14,916 bases of DNA from Funneliformis mosseae (Eukaryota; Glomeromycota; Glomeromycetes; Glomerales; Glomeraceae): contig CAJVPP010002422.1 in NCBI GenBank assembly GCA_910592005.1, positions 1-14,916 on the forward strand, in the 5' to 3' direction. The notes under the pieces were generated by a model that saw nothing but the letters and a program-made list of their open reading frames with translations, was not told where the DNA came from and did no database searches. Positions 1 through 9,280 of the stretch are shown here, piece by piece; positions within the stretch are counted from its first letter, which is position 1; each line of letters begins with the position of its first letter. Position numbers and translations under genes: made by a program.

Positions 1-230
1 TAAAATGTAACTTGTCAATTAATTTTACTATTGTTTTGCCGAACTTAATAAAATTCATATAAATTCGGTTTAACCCGAGTTATTTGAGTCAAATTACAGT
101 CGGGTCGAGTCGAGTTCAGGTTATATAGTTGACTGACCCGAAAATTTGAGTCAGGTTACATGAATATTTGAGTCGAGTTCGAACATCCCCTTAAACCAGA
201 CCTAACCCGACCCGTACAGAGTACTAACTC
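1..230. repeat. G/C-richer GAGTC/ACCCGA motif segment
   Basis: This segment is clearly richer in G and C than what follows. TTTGAGTC occurs at 83-90, 145-152 and 167-174. CGAGTTC occurs at 111-117 and 174-180. ACCCGA occurs at 73-78, 136-141 and 205-210, and its complement TCGGGT at 100-105. The motifs occur in both orientations, so the segment looks like part of a dispersed or satellite-like repeat rather than a gene. No reading frame of note and no tRNA fold were found. It may be the end of a transposon extending to the left, which is inference. Confidence 0.5.
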
Positions 231-382
231 TGCGTTTCTAACGAGGTGATGTTTACATACATAAACTCCCAGATTCCAGCAATGTCGTCCTAAAGAGAAT
301 TACTGAAAATGTATCCATTTCGATATGATCACTTGTCGGAGAAGCATTCTTACAAAGAGATTTCAAACAAATCAATTTCATT

Positions 383-522
383 GTCAAGTAAGTTTCATAC
401 CCATGTTTACACTTAATGCGTCAATTGTTCAAGGAAATTCTTGGATTAATACCCATGTGTAATCGGCTATCATTAGAGTATCTCATGAACCTGTTTAGAA
501 TACATGCGTCACTGAATTACTT
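383..522. repeat. 140-base direct repeat, copy 1
   Basis: This block aligns without gaps to 637-776; I count 8 mismatches in 140 positions. It starts GTCAAGTAAGTTTC and ends with CACTGAATTACTT. It is much better conserved than the flanking parts of the array, so it is either the younger duplication or the part under constraint. Confidence 0.92.
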
Positions 523-636
523 CAATAACAAATTATTTTTTACTTTTTAGGTCTTAGATTTCTACTGCAGGTACTCATTCTGGTATGATCGCTTGCGGAA
601 AAACCCTACTTGAAAATTTCCATAACAAATCAATGA

Positions 637-776
637 GTCAAGTAAGTTTCATACCCATGTTTACACTTAATGCGTCAATTGTTCAAGCACATTCTTGGAT
701 TAATACTCATGTGTAATCGGGTTTTATTAGAGTATCTCATGAACCTATTTAGAACACATGCGTCACTGAATTACTT
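637..776. repeat. 140-base direct repeat, copy 2
   Basis: This is the partner of 383-522, offset by exactly 254 bases with no insertion or deletion. Differences cluster near the middle, where CTATC in copy 1 reads GTTTT here. The flanks also share ACAAATCAAT before the core. Confidence 0.92.
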
Positions 777-1166
777 AGAGTTTTGAATCTTCTTTAATCA
801 ATAAAAAATTCTTTTATTTTAGATCTTGAAATTTTTACTTTATAGCAGGTTCTACATTTCGGTATGATCGATCACTTGTCAAAGGAGCAGGAATTTTCTA
901 TTTACAAGCTTAATTATCCTAGTTCCGGTCATATGATGTCCTAAAAAGAACTTCTGAAAATGAGTCAAGTTTATTGAGTTTGTACTTGTTTAAGCGAAAC
1001 TTCAGCGTAAAAATTTTAATCTCGCGTTCTGATGAGAAATTTCGAAAGCTCCCAGATTCCAAACCTTATCTTATCGTTTATCCTAAATATGAATTTAATC
1101 CGTAGACAAAATGAGAATAAGAACGCTTTATATTTTTGAAAATCAAATAGCATATCAGTAAGAGTT

Positions 1167-1190
1167 TTATTATTATTATTATTATTATTA
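1167..1190. repeat. (TTA)8 microsatellite
   Basis: Eight perfect TTA units lie in the A/T-rich spacer between the tandem array and the RS-rich frame. The rest of 1066-1389 holds no frame that I can support. Confidence 0.95.
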
Positions 1191-1389
1191 TGACTGTATT
1201 GCGCAAATATCAGTTTGCGAAGAATTGAATAAATATAACCTTTAATTGACTTTTGATTTTCGTCAAAATTTTTAAGTTTCTTTAAAACTCATTATTGAAA
1301 TTTATTTTTGAGAATACTTCAATAGTTTTGTGTCTGGGCTAATTTGAGAAAATTTTGATTTTCAGGTTAAAAATTTAATTCTTTATTAA

Positions 1390-1644
1390 ATGAAAACTAG
1401 TAGAAGTCAAAGTCCTGTTCCAAGTAGATATGGAAGAAGTACAAGTAAGGTTATCTGGAGTCGAAGTCATGGACGCAGCAGAAGTCCTGATAGAAGCTCT
1501 AGGAACTTATCTGTAACCAATAAAATTCTGGTAACATAACTCCTGAAAAGAAATAATAGGAACGTAAGAAGTGATAGATGCAGAAGTCCAAGTCAGAGCC
1601 CAAGCAGAAGCATTAGCAGAACTCTGGAAAGGAATGGTAATTAA
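1390..1644 (+). pseudogene. RS-domain (SR-protein-like) reading frame with one internal stop
   Basis: The frame opens at ATG 1390-1392, directly after an in-frame TAA. It gives 49 residues dense in Arg-Ser dipeptides (for example GRSRSPDRSS), then a TAA at 1537-1539. The same frame continues at once with RSDRCRSPSQSPSRSISR and ends at TAA 1642-1644. RS domains of this kind are the C-terminal tails of SR splicing factors and related nuclear proteins, where the Ser residues are phosphorylated and the tail contacts other splicing proteins. No RNA-recognition motif is visible upstream, so this would be a tail without its RNA-binding part. A possible acceptor lies at TTTTCAG near 1365, and a possible donor GTAATT at 1637. 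The stop could also sit in a small 47-base GT..AG interval (1513-1559), but removing that would shift the frame. A decayed gene is more likely than a working one. Confidence 0.55.
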
Positions 1645-1738
1645 TTAAATATTAATAATAAATAAAATGTCATTTGTTTTTTATTTTATTATTTAACAAT
1701 AGTGATTAGTTCAATTCAAACAACGTTAAATTACTTGA

Positions 1739-1825
1739 GCGAAGAATGGAAGATACAATCGAAAATCACATGAAGTATTTGAGGATGTGACTTTCGAACA
1801 ATATAAGTCTTTAGAGTTACGATAA
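1739..1825 (+). pseudogene. short coding-looking block, function unknown
   Basis: A 28-codon frame ending in TAA at 1823-1825 contains Asn-Gly-Arg-Tyr-Asn-Arg-Lys-Ser, then an acidic stretch with VFEDVTFEQYKSLELR at the end. It is preceded by an AG (1742-1743) that could serve as an acceptor. It may be a further exon of the RS-rich gene upstream, since the RS block ends with ERNG and this one begins close to NGRYNR, but the splice phase does not work cleanly. I do not recognise a family. The residue mix is more protein-like than the surrounding A/T-rich sequence. Spurious origin is possible at this length. Confidence 0.25.
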
Positions 1826-1953
1826 AAAATATTTTCTCCAGATTTAAAATTAATCAGAACTAATAATTAACATTTTGTAAACTTAGGATGAAGTTGTTCA
1901 GATATTTTCCGGTCTGAATGATTCACTGCACCGTTACTTGATCATATGAAGCC

Positions 1954-2455
1954 ATGGATGAAATTTCGCGCCAGCTATCGATAGAACTATAATTCGAAGA
2001 ATCAGATATGACCAAGTTGAACTTAAATATGTTCTTCAACAATTACTTCGGCACAGAAAAAAATCCTGCCAAATTTCTCAAAATATTGATTGGTCAAAAT
2101 AGAAGAACAAATTCAAAGCGTTCCAATGTAAGTATCAGTTTTAGGATATATCAGAATACCCATAAGACTTTATATGCTTATTCCTATTTTAATTATTTTA
2201 ATGAAAAAGAAAAATGAAAACGCGGATCGAGCATATGTAAAACACGAACGATCAAATTTTTCCGAAGTATAACCCAGGTCCGTAAATAACGATCTATATT
2301 ATTTCATCCACCCAAAATAAAAATGAAACGGATATGCAAGTACAATAAGCCTTAAATTACTAAATTTATTTATCTATAGCTCTTTATTTGTTGTATTATA
2401 GGTTAAAAAATTGCTTAGACATGCAGATGATGTTGACGAAATATCTAACGTATAA
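1954..2455 (+). pseudogene. two-exon unidentified gene remnant with a GTAAGTAT donor
   Basis: A frame begins at ATG 1954 (MDEISRQLSIEL), hits TAA at 1990-1992, and continues in frame through FEESD to a second ATG at 2008. From there it runs MTKLNLNMFFNNYFGTEKNP and on to KRSN at 2127. A near-perfect donor GTAAGTAT follows at 2128, exactly on a codon boundary. The matching acceptor is TTGTATTATAG ending at 2401. The second exon starts in phase at 2402 and reads VKKLLRHADDVDEISNV before TAA at 2453-2455. If ATG 2008 is the true start, the product is about 57 residues, short but unbroken. If ATG 1954 is, one stop interrupts it. I recognise no domain. An intron of 274 bases is long but acceptable. 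It may belong with the neighbouring blocks as one decayed gene. Confidence 0.4.
2128..2401 (+). other. candidate spliceosomal intron
   Basis: It starts GTAAGTAT and ends TTATAG after a T-rich stretch. Splicing joins two frames in phase 0, between codons for Asn and Val. That agreement of donor, acceptor and phase is the main support; no transcript is available to confirm it. Reading through instead ends at TGA 2215-2217 after 29 more residues of lower quality. Confidence 0.4.
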
Positions 2456-2631
2456 AATTCAAAGAAAACGATGGTATGACAAACGATAATGCATTTAAAG
2501 ACAATATAAGACCACCACCCGAACTTCTGAATGGACGATATCATCTTTATTTGTGGAGGAGAGATAAGAGTGAAAGGAAAAAAGGGAGGAAATTATCAGA
2601 CGAGAATATAATTTATCTAGAATATAATTAG
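2449..2631 (+). pseudogene. 60-codon basic reading frame, function unknown
   Basis: The frame is open from 2449 to TAG 2629-2631, with an ATG at 2476. It reads through RPPPELLNGRYHLYLWRRD and then a strongly basic stretch, KSERKKGRKLSDENIIYLE. The local base composition is richer in G and C than the flanks, and the Pro-Pro-Pro and Arg/Lys-rich parts do not look like random A/T sequence. It overlaps the end of the preceding model (2402-2455) in a different frame, as expected if an insertion or deletion near 2450 broke one original exon. The basic patch could bind nucleic acid or act as a nuclear signal, but this is only inference. I recognise no family. Confidence 0.35.
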
Positions 2632-4310
2632 TAAAGCGAAAATAAATATGTAGGATAAATATATAGAATAAAGCAAAATATGTATGCAGACAATGCTAAT
2701 TTATCTTGTTTCCTATATTTGTAATATAATATTATTTATCTTATGCTAATATCAAATTTTTTAGAATTTGCTTCAAAGTTTTAAAAAAGATGGTTTATAA
2801 GTTAATATTCAAAATGAAAATATTTTAATTTAATTCTAATATATTATATACAGTATATATTATATATATTATATTAAAGTCATAGATTATTAAAATAAGT
2901 TTATAAATTTCTACAAAAATAATAAGAGATTATTTTAATTAATAAAATAATTATAAAAGAATTATTATCGATCAGTTTAACATTAATAGATACTCACAGC
3001 AGTAATAAAAATACATACAAATAAATGAAATCACTCACATAATCCAAATTTAAAGTGGAATTTTAAAGATTAAAGCACCTTACCCATTCAGAATTTTAAA
3101 TATATGGAACATTTGCAAATACCAAGTATTATGTGATGTAAAATTTATGCATCTTCATTAATAACTCTCATGTGGTAGCTCTTTTTTTATAAGCTAATTA
3201 GTAATTTAGAAATAGTTTTAAATTCAATATTTTATTAGAGTCTGTTTTAAAGAAACTCGATCAGATTGATCTATTTCATCTTTATTGAAAAATAACTTAA
3301 AATAATATATAAAATAAACAAGTAGCATGTATTAAAAATTAAGTTACATTATAAAAATTTATTAATTTTAAGCACATAACACATTGTCATAAAATATTTA
3401 GTAATTCAATGATTTTTCTAAGATGTTAATTTTATCCTAACGTTGAAATCCTAATAATATTCAATTTTCAATTATTGAAATGAATTTTTGACAGTCCTAT
3501 ATCCAATTCTAAATTCCAAATAATATTCAAAGAAAAAGGAATAAATATTGATTTGTCCAGCATTAAAAAATAGACCTTAATCTATTGAAATGTTATTTTT
3601 AAATATATGTGAACTCCAAAATCTATTTATACTCGTAAAACATTTTAGGTAAAAATTTTATAATAAACTCTAATAATTTATGCTTGTCCTAAAAAAGAAT
3701 TCATAACGCAAAATCTCCAAGCTTTCTAATTGTTGACAACTATTAAAATTCCTTTATATCTCTATAAAATACACTGCGTAATGACCTTAGATTTAGATAA
3801 AATTTTCATGATTCTAAATTTAATGAATAATTAAAATTTTTGCAAAGTCTAAGTACCTTTAAATTCTTTCTATTATTTTCCAGGAATTTAATTAAGTATT
3901 CATTATTCGAACAATCATATCTAAATATTAAAATTTGCAACTCTAAAAGGTATTATATTGAAGTTTATTAAAATCTTTTAAACCACTATTCATTAATTAA
4001 TGATAATGAAAGTCTTTATAAATTTAAAAGTTCTGAAATTAGTGACTATGTATATGATAACATGCTAAAATATATGTAACTTGATTAATTTTAAAGATTT
4101 TTAAATTATAGAATAATGAAGTTTAAAAAATCTTATAATTGAGTAACTTATATCATTAATCCTAAGACTCTTGATAAATGCTATATAATGAATTAATAGA
4201 GGTCTTACTAAAATAATAACTCATTCTCAGATAATTTATTTTTGATATGTTAGAAAAACAAATGAATAAAGTATAGAAATTTGAATTATTCTTTACAAAA
4301 GTTTCATACC
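2632..4310. other. A/T-rich spacer, no gene seen
   Basis: All six frames are closed at short intervals, and I found no RNA gene fold or conserved motif. A (TA)-rich tract with TATATACAGTATATATTATA lies around 2840-2880. Base composition is markedly lower in G and C than at 1390-2631. Confidence 0.6.
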
Positions 4311-4355
4311 ACTAGTAGTATTAGTGGTAGCTGTGGTTGTGGTAATTATAGTAGT
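4311..4355 (-). repeat. imperfect trinucleotide tract (Thr-codon-like on the minus strand)
   Basis: The plus strand is made of GTA, GTG and GGT triplets. Read on the minus strand it gives ACT ACT ATA ATT ACC ACA ACC ACA GCT ACC ACT and so on, a Thr-rich run of about 15 codons. Low-complexity Thr tracts occur in fungal wall and transcription-factor proteins. No open frame extends on either side, so it is either a simple-sequence repeat or a scrap of a lost gene. Confidence 0.5.
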
Positions 4356-5199
4356 TTATTCTGCTTTATCTAAACCATCTGAATTAATAATAACTTTACT
4401 TTACGTGTGTTTAGTTTAATGCTTTTACAATTTTGATGATGATTTTCTTTCACTTAATGTGTAAGTCTTATATCAAAGAGCTCAGTAGTTAAATGGACAT
4501 ATAAAACATTTTAATCAATATTTTACTTCAATCTATTTTGCTTTATCTTTGAATCAAGTAGAAATCATAGAAACTGTGATAGTTGATTGATCATAAAACG
4601 TATTCTGAATCATTCAAAGGTATTTATTCGATTATTGATTAACTTTATGTCTTTTAAAATTTTCTTTAGCATACATACTATTACTTTTATTTGATCTTTA
4701 TCATTTTCAGCTTTAGGTAATTATTGTAAAGATACTGTTTTAAAAGTTGCAAGATTAATTATAATAAAAAAAATTATAATTTGATTAGTTTATATTGAAT
4801 TAGATAATATAATTATTATGTTAATCTTGTTTATATTTTTCATTTTTCCATAACTATACTATGACTCTTGTCATTTTTTCAGATTCTAAAACCTTCAAAT
4901 ATAATTGTTTATATAATTTATGTAAAATCATATGTTGGGTATTATATAATATATGGTTGGATTAAAAAAAATTATATAATAATTATTATTATATGATCCT
5001 TAATCATTTTGACACTTTTCCTAGTGTCACTGAGAAAAAAACTTAAATACATGATTATAATAAAATATTTGTCATATAGTATTACATCCCTCAAGTTTAT
5101 ATTTCTAAAACTCTCTTATAATCACCATTAAAAATCTTCAGATATATGATTTTAGAACACATGATGTGACTTAGTTGAATATATTTAATAATATTTATT
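4356..5199. other. A/T-rich spacer with one GC-containing hairpin
   Basis: No frame of note was found. The one clear structure is a 7-base perfect stem, TGACACT (5010-5016) pairing with AGTGTCA (5023-5029) over a 6-base loop, followed by a run of A. A weaker stem, CTTTGAAT with ATTCAAAG, spans about 4548-4620. Neither has an assigned role. Confidence 0.5.
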
Positions 5200-5352
5200 T
5201 TAATACTATATACTAACCCTAATTCTATGAAACTAATCATAAATGTTATACAGTCACTAGCTGCATGGCCTACAGCTGGCTTTTCTAACAAACTTTCCTT
5301 CTGAACCTTAATACTATACCCTAACCTAATGCCACGTCCTAACCCTAATGCT
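5200..5352. repeat. scattered CCCTAA (telomere-like) motifs and a short direct repeat
   Basis: ACTAACCCTAATTC (about 5212-5225), ATACCCTAACCTAATG (about 5316-5331) and CCTAACCCTAATGC (about 5338-5351) each contain the CCCTAA motif, the complement of the TTAGGG telomere repeat used by many fungi and animals. The first two share a longer TTAATACTATA lead-in, about 108 bases apart. Between them is a G/C-richer piece with AGCTG..CAGCT self-complementarity. The motifs are not in an uninterrupted array, so they may be remnants of an interstitial telomeric insert, or coincidence. Confidence 0.4.
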
Positions 5353-6412
5353 AATTATTGCATAGCTAGATATATTTCATTTTTTAATCCTAACTTACAT
5401 TTTAATACAATATATTTAATTAATTAAAATAAAAATTTTAAGTTTTTATAATAAGTATAGATTTATTTATACAAATTTTATAATTTTTACAAATAATGAG
5501 TACTAACTGTAAACTACTTCAAGTTAAAGGCATAATTCTTTACTAATCTAATAATAACAAGTTGTTGTAATAATTAAATCATCAAATAACTTATAAATTG
5601 TTTTAAAATTATATACAAATAAGAAAACTAAATAAAAAATCAAGATATAATTTTAAAACTTTTTTTTAAAATAAATAAAATGAAAATTAATTATTTATTT
5701 ACATATATAATTAATTCATTAATGCAATAATTATAGAGATTCTAATATAATCAAATATTTTATAGTTAGAAATATCAACATTTCAATAGAATCGATAATC
5801 TTTTTTATAATATCAAGATATTAATTAATTATCATATATTTTTATATATTGTTTTTGCTTCTTATTAACCCTTTAAAATCTTTTACTAAAAACTTTTATA
5901 AGTTTAGCTATTTAGAAATATCTTTGATTTATAATTTAAAAATTCAGAAGTATCAAATTCCAAAATAAAAAGAGCAATATTGAAAAAAATATCTAAAAAA
6001 AGATTATTAAAAAGATGCTTGAAAATATTTGTATTTTGTTAATATTAAAAAAAGCATATTAAATATTATTATGAACAAAAAAATAATATCAAAAAAATTA
6101 GAATAAAAAAGAAAGCATAGGAATTTTAAATTTGTTTATATCAATATTTTGCACTATTTATAAATCAAATCACATATTTATAAAGCAAATTACATATCTA
6201 AAAATTTTTGATGATAATCCTAGAAAAAATGCATTTCTATTATTTATTTAGAGGACTTTTTGATGTGACAAAATTTTATTTTTATATTTCAATCTATTAC
6301 AGGTTAAATTAATTAGAATTAGATTAAGTTAGTTAAGATTAAGTATTAGTATATTATTGTAAAAATATCATGTGTTTAAGTTTTTTTTCAGTAATATTTA
6401 GTAGTTTTATTT
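5353..6412. other. A/T-rich spacer, no gene seen
   Basis: The stretch is dominated by A- and T-runs, and all frames are short. Near 6300-6350 the sequence is an irregular chain of TTAG/TTAAG units, which looks like simple-sequence drift. No RNA gene or mobile-element ends were recognised. Confidence 0.55.
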
Positions 6413-6530
6413 TTATTAAAGATAACACTACAACTAATTACAATAAATGATAAATAAGTATTACAGAGTTGCAACTAGTAACAAATAAGCATCATATAAT
6501 TGCAACTAATTGTAGTATTATTTTTAATTT
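6413..6530. repeat. 118-base gapless quasi-palindrome (MITE-like fold-back)
   Basis: The centre is the perfect palindrome AGTTGCAACT (6467-6476). The outer arms, 6413-6443 and 6500-6530, are complementary over about 31 bases with a handful of mismatches: ACTACAACTAATTACAA on the left against the reverse complement ACTACAATTAGTTGCAA of the right. The arms sit symmetrically about the centre without any insertion or deletion. Inner parts match more weakly. This is what a small non-autonomous fold-back transposon looks like. No target duplication could be made out in the A/T-rich flanks. Confidence 0.65.
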
Positions 6531-7035
6531 TAATTATAATAATAATCTTTGTATACTAATCTTAAAGTTAAAAATCAGTTTGAAGGATAAAAACAATCTT
6601 GAATTCCAAAAATTTTAATTTTATTTTTATTTTAAATTTATCAAACAAAAAAAATAACATATCATTTAACAAGTTAGTTGTATATTCTTTATATTAAAAT
6701 TTATTTTATTTATTATAACTACAGAAGAAAGATCAGTTGTTTATACTTCAAATATATTTAAAAGTAATATTCTAGCCTATTTGTATTGAAAAGAATTAAA
6801 AGTTAGGTAATTTTAAAAAAATAATTTAAGTAACTTGGTAATTTATTTGTGAAAAGTCAATAGTAATATATCTTAATATTAAGAGAAATTGTTTATTCAT
6901 TATCTATTTATACTATTTCTTCAAAGTAATTTATCTTTAATAAATAATTTCTTTTTTTTTTAGATTAGTTTTTTCTTTTGGTAAAGAACCAGATAGAACT
7001 TTTGAATAAAACTATCTAATTCATATTAAAGTGAA
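6531..7035. other. A/T-rich spacer, no gene seen
   Basis: No reading frame, RNA fold or repeat was found beyond runs of A and T. A T11 tract followed by AG near 6950-6963 resembles a polypyrimidine acceptor, but no exon follows. Confidence 0.5.
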
Positions 7036-7109
7036 AGTAAGCTAACTAATTTTAATATTTGTTTTTTTTTAATATTTACATTTACATTAAAGATAAGCTG
7101 ACTAATTTT
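7036..7109. repeat. short direct repeat pair
   Basis: AGTAAGCTAACTAATTTT at 7036-7053 and AGATAAGCTGACTAATTTT at 7091-7109 are near-identical, each preceded by ATTAAAG. A third, weaker match (TAAGCTAACCAATTA) lies near 7542. It may be a small tandem duplication. Confidence 0.5.
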
Positions 7110-7780
7110 TTTTTTGATTTATTTTTTTTCTTTTTCTTATTTTAGTAATTAGTTTTAATTACTAATTTTATTTATTTTATCTTATTTATTTGATTATTTG
7201 TTTTAATTTTTAAATAGCTTTAAGTTAGATTAATAATGATTTTTTTAATATATTATTACACTTTTATTTGATTAATTTTATTATTTAGGCTAAATCAATT
7301 TATCTTTTTATTTGAATTATCAGATAGAATAAGATATTTATTATCACAGTATAGATTTTTAATAAATTTTTTGACTTTATCAGTATTTATTATTATTAAA
7401 TATTAGTAATAATAATTATTATAATAACCAATTATTATTTTTTATTTTATTTTATTTTACATAATTATATAATAAAAAATTATATAAAACTTAACTTAAT
7501 TTATTTATATAATTCTTTTTGTATTAATATTTTTCCTGTATTAAGCTAACCAATTATGCCTATTTCTTTCTTTTTAGAAATAATCATAACTAATATAGAA
7601 TCACCTAACACTAACAATTATATGGTAAGAACTATATAACAATAGTTTCTTTAATAATAAATTTATAAAAAATAAATCTTATTATAATGAGTTAAATTAT
7701 TTCAAATTTATAATTTAATTATGATTTTAATATTTATTTGATAAAATTAATCTAAAATTTTTATTAGTTAATAATTAAAT

Positions 7781-7840
7781 AAAGTATTTTTAATTAATTA
7801 ATAACTGGTTAAAATATTTTTAATTAATTAACTAATTAAA
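7781..7840. repeat. two tandem 30-base units
   Basis: AAAGTATTTTTAATTAATTA (7781-7800) and AAAATATTTTTAATTAATTA (7811-7830) differ at one position and lie 30 bases apart. The remaining ten bases of each unit differ. Confidence 0.55.
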
Positions 7841-9280
7841 GTTAATTTAGACTAAAATAATAAATTTATTTATTAAGTTTCTTTTTAAAAAATCAAAAAA
7901 CCATTTTTTTTTAGTTTGTAAAATCAGATCTTATTAGATTATAATTCAAAATCTGATTAAAAATTTAAACTATCAATTTTATAATTCTTATCACAAATAA
8001 GATATAAATGTTTTAGTTATGGATATGCTTTTGCAAGAAAGTGATTTAGAGTTAAATAATCATAAAATAAAAATTTTTAACTAAAATATTAATTATTTTG
8101 ATTAGTTAAAAAAATCCTTAAATTTAATAAATAAACTTAAGAAACAAAACTGTTATTGAGTTTAAAGTGATCTTGTTATTTTTTAAACTTGGAGATTTTA
8201 TTAGTTAAAAATTATGTGGATGAACAGAAAAATGCAATAATCATGTAACTAAAAAAATTCCATAGACATAAATATATATTATATTTTACTTCACTTTAGA
8301 TACTTAACTAAATAAATTTAGTTTTAATTTTATTTGAATATTTAATATTATAAATTAAAATTAATAAATATATAAAATAAATTAAAAGATTTTATTAAAA
8401 AAATATATTAATTAAAATTTATATTAAAAATTTTTTAAATTTTATTAATATTATTATTTACAAACTATTATAAATTTTTAAATTTTATTTATAATATTCT
8501 TTATAAATTATTAACTTATATTTATAATTAAATTAGATTTTTATATATATATTATTTTTTAATTTAAATTATAATCTTAATATTAAATAAAATATATAAA
8601 TAGTATAAAAATTTAATTTTTAAAATATTTAATAATAGAAATAGTAATATATTATTATAATAATAATATAATTTAATTATAAAAAAATTTTAATAAATTT
8701 ATTTATAATTATAGTTTTATAATAATTATTTATTATAATATAAATATTTAATCACTTTTAAAATAAATATAATAATTTTATTAAGTTTAAAATTAATTTA
8801 AATATAAAATATAAATTAAATTTAATTTTTATATAATATTTTTTATATAAATTATTATTTAATTTTTATATATTAAATTTATAAATATAATTTTTGTAAT
8901 ATTTAAAATATTATTTTTAATAATTACAATAATAATTTTATATTTAACTATTATTATAATTTTTTTATAAAAATATATATATAAGTAAAATTAATAAAAA
9001 TTATTGCAAAATTATATTATTATTTCGCTTGAATATATAATTTTAATTTTATAAATAAAGTATAAATAAATTATAAATATAATTTATCTATAAGATAAAA
9101 TTTATTTATATTTAAAGCTTTTACTAATATTTAATAATAAAAGATAATAAATTAAATATATTTAATTATCTATTTTTATAAAAATAATTTTTTGATTATA
9201 TATTATGATAAGTAAATTTTTATTAAGAATTTATTTAGTAATTTTAATATCAATATTATTTTTTTAAAGATTTTTTTGTA
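7841..9280. other. extreme A/T desert, no gene seen
   Basis: Bases 8389-8460 contain only A and T, as do 8337-8387 next to them. Bases 8641-8700 contain a single G and no C. No frame, RNA gene or recognisable element was found. Such tracts can act as nucleosome-poor regions, replication origins, matrix attachment sites or parts of centromeres, but nothing here decides between these and neutral drift. Confidence 0.7.

Larger units (their letters stand above)
240..1065. repeat. degenerate tandem array, three to four partial units of about 260-280 bases
   Basis: Several anchors recur in the same order. TATGATC occurs at 324-330, 584-590 and 863-869 (spacings 260 and 279). CTCCCAGATTCCA is exact at 266-278 and 1049-1061. 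A 25-base block at 287-311 matches 938-962 at 22 positions. The 140-base cores are listed separately. No intact reading frame crosses the array. The unit has exon/intron-like borders: the core begins at a GTAAGTTT donor-like site and is followed by T-rich tracts ending in TTTTTAG (about 550) and TTTTAG (about 822). It could therefore be a repeated exon plus intron of a decayed gene, or a non-coding satellite. Confidence 0.7.

Noticed and set aside
165..190. tRNA B-box-like GAGTTCGAAC
   Set aside because: There is no A-box, no acceptor stem and no cloverleaf in the surrounding 100 bases. The motif is part of the GAGTC repeat.
5097..5291. 64-codon minus-strand frame
   Set aside because: It opens only with TTG, crosses the telomere-like motif cluster, becomes Ile/Lys-rich as expected for A/T-rich noise, and resembles no known domain.
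6300..6350. TTAG-rich chain as a telomere remnant
   Set aside because: The units are irregular, lack the GGG part and look like simple-sequence drift.
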